Source: a virus. From it: a DNA stretch of 31,217 nt. Under the pieces are notes generated by a model. It was not told where the DNA came from, made no database searches, and saw only the letters and a list, made by a program, of their open reading frames with translations. Below, piece after piece: positions 18,101 through 22,130 of the stretch. A program made the position numbers and the translations under genes. Positions within the stretch are counted from its first letter, which is position 1; each line of letters begins with the position of its first letter. The stretch lies in IMG/VR virus record IMGVR_UViG_3300037497_000052, positions 1-31,217 of that record; one strand, given 5' to 3'.

Positions 18101-18111
18101 TTGGATACTGA
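9151..18111 (+). CDS. Giant polyvalent internal virion protein (2,986 aa)
   Basis: The start is the ATG at 9151; the frame is open back to a TTG at 9115, but that stretch looks like leader. Visible domains, by residue:
- 11-41: two P-x-GY repeats.
- 286-500: Ala/Gly-rich helices, possibly membrane-active.
- 660-664: HEAFH, with ELVAE at 792-796, a zincin-like metalloprotease pattern.
- 870-895: Pro-rich linker.
- about 930-1130: phage module with a DFINMLMGF/PGNVVAQ signature.
- 1361-1500: nicotianamine-synthase-like methyltransferase (FPYYKDY; FVGTGPVPL; EID).
- 1557-1910: conserved phage domain with WTTGEQQAARYDLSK.
- 2033-2140: FWLRPDG domain.
- 2283-2412: GNAT (RGQGIG at 2350-2355).
- 2465-2600: HFG domain.
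- 2660-2965: HhH-GPD-like, K2837 and D2855.
F-M-P linkers separate several domains. Polyvalent proteins are known to be carried by phages and delivered to the host. Position and size match T7 gp16, so ejection with the DNA is likely but inferred. No lytic transglycosylase motif was recognised. Confidence 0.85.
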   Translation: MPESLSPETPPEGYRLATPEENAELSKLDTAPAAGGPPPGYEEVGAADLPDEVLRAEALAGNLSPAQIARENRERYQTDPVFKKRLADAMFATEEQGFQLSDLSLPDMAKGAAHMGKSLVEYTAQVPLTLPGVPATANAIRNFLKRWDTSDAAIDASTKEGGTVFAAPLIKGALHKLNEVADSMVKPKLIAATEGAQVGMAELVKKGARKAANLVDFDGKTDEERAARLDDAIESADMMEGISKGEGVWTQRLQGKHLDEMKKKGVKLDPQTVSELMAGDPLTFYGFGKAFGAGTALIGASGRVIARAPTFAAAQATKNALRTAQVAKLSADARLAGIASAENATAAEAAAANLRAAKAGMTPTAKLFAGAEDLAGGIKTIPQKLVGASFWSAGKTGELVATVAKWAGKAAPAIGLVKGFAEGGPIGALAGLKAGEMSGKLIQAGAIRAGVRTAKVSNFGKSVYKDAATTPAQQATIDLAAGAGKVAGGASKGLAIDLGVGAATSESPEDTRGITPLGAIFGAAHAVPGSARHFLQNQLLAPRNWADTKPTATKPYGNFPTLDALHAEAQGIASEGVKQRLGALRTFMDPTGVEIYQMPSRGALESFLVEQFQSEGMTGGDALAQAKEFAGNAGLFTRLTDSTGKVRRVGLLVDPAPAPHEAFHGLEDVLGAPAAEALRDMAAKEYGPRWNIEGRYYANRLAGPTGGLKPYLQRGEDWQHAMLDASGGGDSTARSVLAAREFKAKRDAGAPITPEQALEAADAQLKAIPEGWRKVLSPEHIESAAGRYLASELVAENFDTLFKHENPGKPSGKSLPERFGRILANLFESAGADPYTGAESEGLRVQPKRSVMQAVKEVSTGVRDILGKTEKPTPGASKAPTEPPKPGAPEPVTENQTRAQEAAAASGDARVAELVNRIVENQKAGDAPLRLTYKSVKGLPGGAAEAFRTGRRSEQEAAYIKEGLSSMDMDTRNAVQKIHAHTRFEFVKGGKEVQSIGYSLEKLVGNVQRTVDWIRKSGNTELANQVPYERNTFGTSLSETGWNQFISDVQRYAENQQKGGTGAGAELKLPADADAMGVTVPAFEGMGAMKPIEQGRADFINMLMGFKLPETTRVSRAGGTPGNVVAQRIAGANEQPFVAPRVSEPATPRGEGKPFKGFSESIKEVNPVRQEFEAKGLPVNELVEVVERINLKHLDAVTAAPEVGFKAGVTDTIRAGFMPEKAADIIKLPAEAFRDETIAYKGKNGGGLTGMAVDLGAKMTEAQHADFAQGMESVKGEIKSLIDAGEFQSAMDMSVKGQFFREAIEAATGGPPAEFVRRKLNPEYRGALEKGSETKASEEDFALENDFAKRLLDGSAKIEEFPYYKDYEQTLSQEATLLPAGAEKVLFVGTGPVPLSAHLLAREGKSVTGLEIDPGAAETGRKVLAKLDTPASVLVGDATTFKNFGDYDAVVLALEAGATTKQKNGILANIREQMKPDAVLLARGAKTEAEGFPTLGDEVKNFKETGTVDTFGGLSRTARLEVKAMPEEGSDRPAFYSRLTRTVEQSPQGRASGAQWKATIKGSKLGASEGEMDLVGVRDLEDGTTYTKQEVLDYLKANEVVVKDVTLGEKPEYKWSQTNPETGKVSADVYYLKDANGKALNGMVFLSSDKTWHARYKNNATLLGYDTPQDAMAMLEEGYGLPNDVKAHFSNYQLPGGKEGSYREVLLTVPSNRNYSTDPIAAKVAAKYGIPYGEASAHKLGAAGADNLEIASWMEGTNRGAREDWKDGHSNYSSIANPIVRLRFNERTTAGGKRMLFLEEVQAPQKGEFEKMPKLFQDKWRDIAFKWALRHAAENGFEAVGWTTGEQQAARYDLSKQVTAVHYNSESQKLTAENLNARVLNQEGVTQEKLSDYIGKDAAAKLMTQAPGPTGIRTLRGDDLKVGGEGLAKLYDSDFRNVVNSLPAVKKSGQKVGTSQIVDGEAFATESFNAYLKRTGLYTDEGRASYMRDRLKTPEPTVGVHSLDLTPAIRDSVMAGQAAFMPEGTTARTLPVEGKSEFWLRPDGTVLQDPNKSHARMGADELGLKKYNDNKPDDYTAVYNEMYSKGYVRGYRGGMDIKLENPDTQKMSRAQRATAEAISFEIEAPARFGSEAQFGFKGNVGKFFSPNERDNPEVTKVMEEQTRRKTGEFDPNRQAAAMPEKPLREPSPADEANAEEHRKSMAGYEARDAADRKYFRDRMDRMDYLRGQATGDMIEATGEEAWYAKPVREQEAAIFDRMVELNGGSENFDPPKRGKGKTQFMPTADEWEAKMAAIPEGTVFTRPVEEKNNPKVFTLEARDPKGRQLGYVTSKRLRDGSAEITMVYVDPEYRGQGIGESLVSQAAEHWITDGATAIAAKTVSPEGKRLIEKTLGTAEVELPEGEARRYSGMEVSRFMPTAAEWEAKMAAKRGANKDKVEEVVQEAEEAIGIAGTVQLKQDKKLPGSMSGVLKLIHFGASGLTETNPQKMGSGIATPTDMQGAAKTYFFNEGSKMQADITLRDRGGKYGVRVDGNGVYDLNKDVLDILSNPNRWARDETLKKAGYTGFHVNVPDGREVTILYKPVAVTPIDLGRAFTRAVSAPGSKFMPEQQDTFLGELGQGQKEYDRAALNRMTVDDLKAHYPEAIVGRPKGEEISSNVEGSPLAKKAGSREKAIKAFSDKLVEFYKQNEGDPALKAGEEWYSKFTPLLKKEFGKDAPIFAELLAATSPQTNPEVNFGFAYDAYQNFKSGNFDKQVAKFVEGLAKLDTGELAKVYARDQKAGKTKDNPANPSDATYIAHWIDKHDLVLRGSGGNRFGLHSVPVLRVLARKWLDLNSGPKTANFVKNLLGTGDEATIDIWADRTMRRVGYEGFKDRWRILPENVQSVTEADFAFSQEAFSHAAGQLGLKPSALQGALWFAEKKLWSDKGWGRLDLGDYRAEMAKIPLLKRGAEQRQAHQKAMNKAKTMEEQDLFQSGLDVRPRMKQIGY
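15985..16029 (+). repeat. Direct repeat, left copy, before GNAT domain
   Basis: Codes for QFMPTADEWEAKMAA. The last 25 bases of the match (16006-16030) are identical to 16408-16432, 402 bases downstream. The two copies flank the GNAT domain exactly. Confidence 0.85.
16387..16431 (+). repeat. Direct repeat, right copy, after GNAT domain
   Basis: Codes for RFMPTAAEWEAKMAA, same frame as the left copy at 15985-16029; 25 bases are identical. Recombination between the copies would delete precisely the GNAT domain and keep the frame (spacing 134 codons). Confidence 0.85.
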
Positions 18112-18112
18112 T

Positions 18113-18301
18113 ATGAGCGCAACGAACGAACGACGGTCCTCTAAAATGGCCTTGACGAAACTCATGGCCGCTGCCGCGGTCATCGCAGGCCAGACCACGC
18201 AGGATTACGACCCCCTCTGGGCGGAGGTTGAGCTATCCCTTGCCCGAATGGAGAAGCCCTCGAAGAACCGCGAACCGGTTGTCCGGGGCCGCGCGAATTG
18301 A
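18113..18301 (+). CDS. Small protein, unknown function (62 aa)
   Basis: 62 residues from the ATG at 18113, one base after the giant gene's stop (TGATATG), which suggests translational coupling. An in-frame TTG at 18101 lies inside the giant gene and is less likely. The sequence has a basic start, a short hydrophobic Ala-rich helix (MALTKLMAAAAVIAG) and a charged tail (KPSKNREPVVRGR). The helix is too short and too weak to call a holin. Function unknown; a small virion or morphogenesis protein is possible. Confidence 0.5.
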   Translation: MSATNERRSSKMALTKLMAAAAVIAGQTTQDYDPLWAEVELSLARMEKPSKNREPVVRGRAN

Positions 18302-18313
18302 CACTTCTCCTGC

Positions 18314-18967
18314 ATGGAACCGACAATCGCTCCCGCCCCTCTGGCCGCTGCCGTGCAGGCCGAACCCACCGTCCTGCCCGCCGCTGGCACCACGCCCGTC
18401 GCACCAGTTGAGGGCGAAGCCGCTCCGCCGGCGGCTACCTTCCCGCCGGAGGTCATGCAGATTCCTGCCTTTCAGGCGCTTTTCGCCGGCCAGCCGCCAG
18501 CGGTGTCTGGTTCCCTGAAGGAAATGAACAAGTCCCCGGAGGCAGACGCTCTGCGAAAGCACAAGGATTTGCTGATGGAAGCGGGAATCGGGCTTTACCG
18601 GTCAATGTCCGGCGACACCGGAGTCATCTTCAACCAGTTCTACATCTCCCCCCAGCAACTCAAAGACGCGGACAATGCGGGCACCCTGATGGAAATCGCG
18701 CCGTCGATTCAAGAGGTCAATCAGTCCGTGGCCACGTCAGGAGACGCCCACCCCGTTCTGACGCACTCGGGGGAGGTTCCGGGGTCTTTTGCCAGCGCGC
18801 CCGCTCCGACGATGCCTACGGCCTCCGCAGCGCCGGGGCCAAGCCCTTCCACAACTGGCAAGCTCGCCACTGCCCGGAAACAGCAGGTGCTCCCGGGTTC
18901 TCCTACCTCTGGACCTCGCCCGGGCGGCGGACGGGTGCTCAATTCGATTCTGAAGCAGGTCGTGTAA
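18314..18967 (+). CDS. Pro/Ala-rich protein, unknown function, last + strand gene
   Basis: 217 residues from the ATG at 18314, 12 bases after the previous stop. The first 60 residues are Pro/Ala/Val-rich and probably disordered. The middle is a compact helical part (EADALRKHKDLLMEAGIGLYRSM, then GVIFNQFYISPQQLKDAD), and the C-terminal 60 residues are again Pro/Ser/Gly-rich and end in a basic amphipathic helix (LNSILKQVV). The 3' end overlaps the convergent minus-strand gene by 29 bases. No family recognised; the position at the end of the late block suggests a virion or maturation role. Confidence 0.6.
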   Translation: MEPTIAPAPLAAAVQAEPTVLPAAGTTPVAPVEGEAAPPAATFPPEVMQIPAFQALFAGQPPAVSGSLKEMNKSPEADALRKHKDLLMEAGIGLYRSMSGDTGVIFNQFYISPQQLKDADNAGTLMEIAPSIQEVNQSVATSGDAHPVLTHSGEVPGSFASAPAPTMPTASAAPGPSPSTTGKLATARKQQVLPGSPTSGPRPGGGRVLNSILKQVV

Positions 18968-19655
18968 ACGACCTCTCCCGCTCGGCGTCGATAACTTCCT
19001 GCTCGTTGGCCCGGTCGGTGCCTCCGTCGGCATAAACGTAGGCCCCCACATGCTCGCCACCAATCCGCGGAGTTGAGAACTCTTTGGCCTTTTCCTCGGG
19101 AAAAAACGAGAAGCCGTCGTGGATAAGGCAGTCACCTACGATTCGAGGATACAGGTGCTCCGAAAGAAAGGGCTGGTCTGAGTTCCTCGGCATACCCACC
19201 TGCCGCCCGCGGTCCAGCCAGTCGCGCAGCCTCGCCCGGACATCCCGGAAACTGTCTGCTTTGATACCATACATCCCCGCCATGACCCGAGAGTCATGGC
19301 AAGGATGGTCGCGCATAAGGTGGGCCGTCTTCCCGGAAGCCACCCACTCCACTACTGCCGTGGTCTCCCGCAGGGACGGGCTAGAGTCAATGTCCCGGAC
19401 AAGCAGCCGCTCAACCTCCGGGTCTTCGGCCGCTAGGTGCCGCCAGAATTTACAGGAGCCCGGCTCCTCTTCTACCCTGACTATCTGGCAACCGAGAGCT
19501 TCTAGCCGGCGTATGTCGTCGGTTGATTCTTCCCGAGACACGTAGAACCGATACGTCCAGCCGGGATAGTATTGCTCCCGGAGTAGAGCGTTGCGAAGCG
19601 CGCCGACCCGATAGATTTCACGGGACCCCCAAAGGGAAAAGGCAACCAAATTCAC
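18939..19655 (-). CDS. Glycosyltransferase-like protein
   Basis: 238 residues. The best start is the GTG at 19655, which overlaps the previous stop as GTGA and places M/V-NLVAFSLWG at the N-terminus. A longer frame opening at 19730 only adds sequence from inside the neighbour. The layout is that of a nucleotide-sugar glycosyltransferase: an N-terminal strand, an RVGALRNALLREQYYPGW helix, a Rossmann-like DDIRRLEALGCQIVRVE, then LLVRDIDSSPSLRE with a D-x-D (D88, D90). HLMRDHPCH and MAGMYGIKAD follow. The R-D-x-D-S and RDHPxH motifs recur in bacterial and viral glycosyltransferases as I remember them. It ends the early operon, next to the phosphoesterase. The acceptor could be phage DNA, a virion protein or host surface sugar; nothing here decides. 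Confidence 0.7.
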   Translation of the reverse strand: MNLVAFSLWGSREIYRVGALRNALLREQYYPGWTYRFYVSREESTDDIRRLEALGCQIVRVEEEPGSCKFWRHLAAEDPEVERLLVRDIDSSPSLRETTAVVEWVASGKTAHLMRDHPCHDSRVMAGMYGIKADSFRDVRARLRDWLDRGRQVGMPRNSDQPFLSEHLYPRIVGDCLIHDGFSFFPEEKAKEFSTPRIGGEHVGAYVYADGGTDRANEQEVIDAERERSFTRPASESN

Positions 19656-20908
19656 AGGACCGGAAAGGGAACCGAATACGGCTTCTGGTCCGGGATGCCC
19701 TTGAATCCTTCCAGCAGCAGGTCGTAGCACGCGCTACGCCCATATCCCGGGTGGACGAAGAAGAACTTCTGCGACGGCGCGCACGGGTTGAAGGAGTTCA
19801 TCAAGCCGAATCCGTCCATGCCCGGAAAACCCCCGTTGATGATGACTTCTCCCTGCGCGTGCGGCAGCGTGATGGGCCGGTGAAAATGCCCGAACAGATA
19901 GTAGTTTGGAGCCTTGCGCCCGGCCTTGGAAAACAGTTGCGAGGTCGTGGACACCTGCCGCGCGATGGCGTGGTTCGGGATGCCCAGCGCCTTGTCGCCG
20001 CCGCGAAGATGGTCCCCGTGGCCGGCGAAGAAGGTGAAGCCCTGAACATCGAACAGCGCGAACGGCTGCTTGTCCAGATTCCACTTGATGCTAGGCACGT
20101 CCTTGGTCAACGCCTGCACGTAGGCATAGAGGAACATGTCGAGGTTCGAGTAACGATTATCCGTCGGCATCTTGTGCTGAGTGCTCCACCGAGGATGGTT
20201 TCCCACTGCCGTTTCGATTTCCACTGAGGGGAAGTAGGGCGACAGGTTGCGGAGGAACTGGGCGATTGCATGACCGGCGCAGTAGAACTGGGTGAACAGA
20301 GTATTCGCCTGCCCCGCCTCGACCGAGTGCGCCAGATTGCCGTGAATCATGTCGCCAATCATGGCGACAACCAGCTTGTCGATGGGCATGGTGGTGTGGT
20401 CCTGCCTGATGGAGATGATGCCCGTCTCCAGCCGGCGGAGGCGGCGGAGGAACTGCGGGAACCCGTAGTTGCCGAAGCCGAGGGTCTGGTCGGCGTCAAT
20501 AACTTGGCCGCAGTGAGTGTCCGAGAACATGAGGACCGCGGTCTGCGGGCTGCTCTTGTGCTTTGGCGTCTTGGTGTAGGAGAAGGGTGCCGGCTGGTAG
20601 CTCTTCGGCGCCAACTCGTGCGCAATGTCCACCAGCACTTCAGCCCCGGTCTTCACCGCGCGGGCCTTCGACAACTCGGAGGACAGGCGGACCGATTCGC
20701 GGCGCCAGTATTCCTCTTTGCTCTCCGCGCCGGAGACTTCTGCGGAAGCCCTTTTCCCCAGTTTGTTGCGGGTGATTATCCCGGAGAGGGCATCCACCGA
20801 AGTTCCGAGGGTTTTTGCTATCTCGGTGCGCCCCTTGCCAGCGGCAAGTAGCTCGGAGACTTGGTTGAGGGTCTGCTGGTCTTTCTTTGGTCGTGGCATA
20901 GGAGTCAT
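19652..20908 (-). CDS. Calcineurin-like metallophosphoesterase with N-terminal helix-turn-helix
   Basis: 418 residues from the ATG at 20908, which overlaps the resolvase stop as ATGA; an ATG three codons on is an alternative. The N-terminus (about residues 10-50) is a helix-turn-helix of the resolvase/homeodomain kind (GRTEIAKTLGTSVDALSGIITRNKLGK). From about residue 125 the metallophosphoesterase motifs appear in order: SDTH (D130, H132), GDMIHGN (D186), GNHPR (N237, H238), GHGDH (near 297-300) and GHFHR (340-343). All expected metal ligands are present, so the enzyme should be active. The DNA-binding head suggests a nucleic-acid substrate, possibly nuclease or repair activity, but a regulatory phosphodiesterase is equally possible. 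It sits among replication and resolution genes. Confidence 0.85.
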   Translation of the reverse strand: MTPMPRPKKDQQTLNQVSELLAAGKGRTEIAKTLGTSVDALSGIITRNKLGKRASAEVSGAESKEEYWRRESVRLSSELSKARAVKTGAEVLVDIAHELAPKSYQPAPFSYTKTPKHKSSPQTAVLMFSDTHCGQVIDADQTLGFGNYGFPQFLRRLRRLETGIISIRQDHTTMPIDKLVVAMIGDMIHGNLAHSVEAGQANTLFTQFYCAGHAIAQFLRNLSPYFPSVEIETAVGNHPRWSTQHKMPTDNRYSNLDMFLYAYVQALTKDVPSIKWNLDKQPFALFDVQGFTFFAGHGDHLRGGDKALGIPNHAIARQVSTTSQLFSKAGRKAPNYYLFGHFHRPITLPHAQGEVIINGGFPGMDGFGLMNSFNPCAPSQKFFFVHPGYGRSACYDLLLEGFKGIPDQKPYSVPFPVL

Positions 20909-21480
20909 TTGACTGGCATTCGACGCAGGTTTTGAAACGCCCATTTCCAGAGATGGAGGGCATCCACCGCGTTGTCGTCGAGAACGCGGTCGTAGTGGGA
21001 GTCGAAAAGTCCTTTGGGGTGCGGCTGGAATCGGCTGGACACGGCAGCCTTGGCCATGCCCGCCTTCTTCAGTCCCCCGCTGCCCGCGAATTTCTTCAGC
21101 GTGGCGACAGGAACGCAGTCAGTGACAACTTCGTGCGCGTTCGCGGCCAGCCATAGCGCCGCCCGGAAGGAGGACCACAGTTGCACCTGATATGTGTAGG
21201 TGGCAAATTCCACGTCCTCGAAAACCACAATGTCCACGGGAAGCTGAGTCAGCCGATGCGTCAGCCAGTCGTAGAAGCGGCCCACGCGCGGGTCGTTCCG
21301 ACGGGTCATGCGGGTGATGCCCCAGCCCCGTATCTCCTCCTTGGTGGCGAGGGCTTCGGAACCCACTTGAATCTCGGACTCGCCGTAAATACCGTCCCGG
21401 CCCATGCGGCAGTAGGCCCAGCCGAAGGTGGTGCCCAAGTCGATTGCGAGGATGGACGGAACTTTGAAGATTTCACTCAT
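20905..21480 (-). CDS. RuvC-like Holliday junction resolvase / RNase H-fold nuclease
   Basis: 191 residues from the ATG at 21480; the start overlaps the end of the sigma-like gene by 8 bases (ATGAGTGA). The RNase H-fold acidic residues are visible: ILAIDLGTTFGWAY (D14), VVFEDVEF (E88) and LDDNAVDALHL (D169 and D173). Between them are VPVATLKKFAGSG and a Lys-rich GLKKAGMAK segment, as in phage RuvC-type resolvases. The length fits this family. It is expected to cut branched DNA formed during replication and recombination before packaging. A longer open frame to 21606 lies inside the sigma-like gene and was rejected. Confidence 0.8.
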   Translation of the reverse strand: MSEIFKVPSILAIDLGTTFGWAYCRMGRDGIYGESEIQVGSEALATKEEIRGWGITRMTRRNDPRVGRFYDWLTHRLTQLPVDIVVFEDVEFATYTYQVQLWSSFRAALWLAANAHEVVTDCVPVATLKKFAGSGGLKKAGMAKAAVSSRFQPHPKGLFDSHYDRVLDDNAVDALHLWKWAFQNLRRMPVK

Positions 21481-22129
21481 GCGATACCCCCATTGCCTTT
21501 CGTAGTTTTCCCAGCGCCCGGGCGAAGGTGCTCTGCATGGCCGCGCGAGACACGCTCCGCTTGTCGCCCATTTCGCGAAAGTTAAGCCCCTCGCGGAAGT
21601 CTGCAATGACCGACTGCTCTTTCTTCGTGAGGCTCTTCAGGTGCGGCTCCAGCTTGGCCCAGAGTTCCGCCCAGTGCATCCTGTCGAAATCCATTGTCTC
21701 GCTTCCGCCAATCTCGGGATTTTCTTCATGGTAAAGGTCAATCTCGCCGGTTTCCGGGTGCCCCTCCCGGCAGACTTCCAGAGAGACTCGGGTCATGCGG
21801 GGAATAATATCCACCGCGCTGAACGCCCGGAAGACCTCGCCGCGAATGTAGGGCTTGGCGTAAGCGAAGAAGCGGCAGCCACCGTTCGGTTTGAAGTTCT
21901 TCACGGCCCGGCGGAGGGCTTCGTAGGCAAGACTGACAAGCTGCCCTTCGTCGAACTTGTTCCGTCCGAAGTGGTGGGCGTAAGCGTAGCCCTCGCGCAT
22001 GGAGTATAGCACGAGGTTTTCCCGGAAGACGGCCTTGGTCTCCTCCGATTCGGCCCCGAAGATTTTGGAATAAAGGTCAGCCTCAATCTCCGGGGAGATT
22101 TTCTCAGGCCATGCGTCAAAAAGATTCAT
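21473..22129 (-). CDS. Sigma-70-like transcription factor
   Basis: 218 residues from the ATG at 22129, one base after the primase-helicase stop (TGATATG). Region 2 is visible at about residues 40-110: NLVLYSMREGYAYAHHF, FDEGQLVSLAYEALRRAVKNF, then GGCRFFAYAKPYIRGEVFRAF, the usual run of region 2.1-2.3 with aromatic residues for promoter melting. Region 4 lies near the C-terminus: LKSLTKKEQSVIADFREGLNFREMGDKRSVSRAAMQSTFARALGKLRK, a helix-turn-helix for the -35 box. The region between them is short and acidic, with no clear region 3. Phage sigma factors redirect the host RNA polymerase to late promoters; since no phage RNA polymerase is seen here, this is the likely late-gene switch (inference). 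Confidence 0.85.
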   Translation of the reverse strand: MNLFDAWPEKISPEIEADLYSKIFGAESEETKAVFRENLVLYSMREGYAYAHHFGRNKFDEGQLVSLAYEALRRAVKNFKPNGGCRFFAYAKPYIRGEVFRAFSAVDIIPRMTRVSLEVCREGHPETGEIDLYHEENPEIGGSETMDFDRMHWAELWAKLEPHLKSLTKKEQSVIADFREGLNFREMGDKRSVSRAAMQSTFARALGKLRKAMGVSHE

Positions 22130-22130
22130 A

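Noticed and set aside
18113-18301. Holin
   Set aside because: The hydrophobic stretch is about 15 residues with Lys and Thr, too short for a reliable membrane segment, and no endolysin lies nearby.
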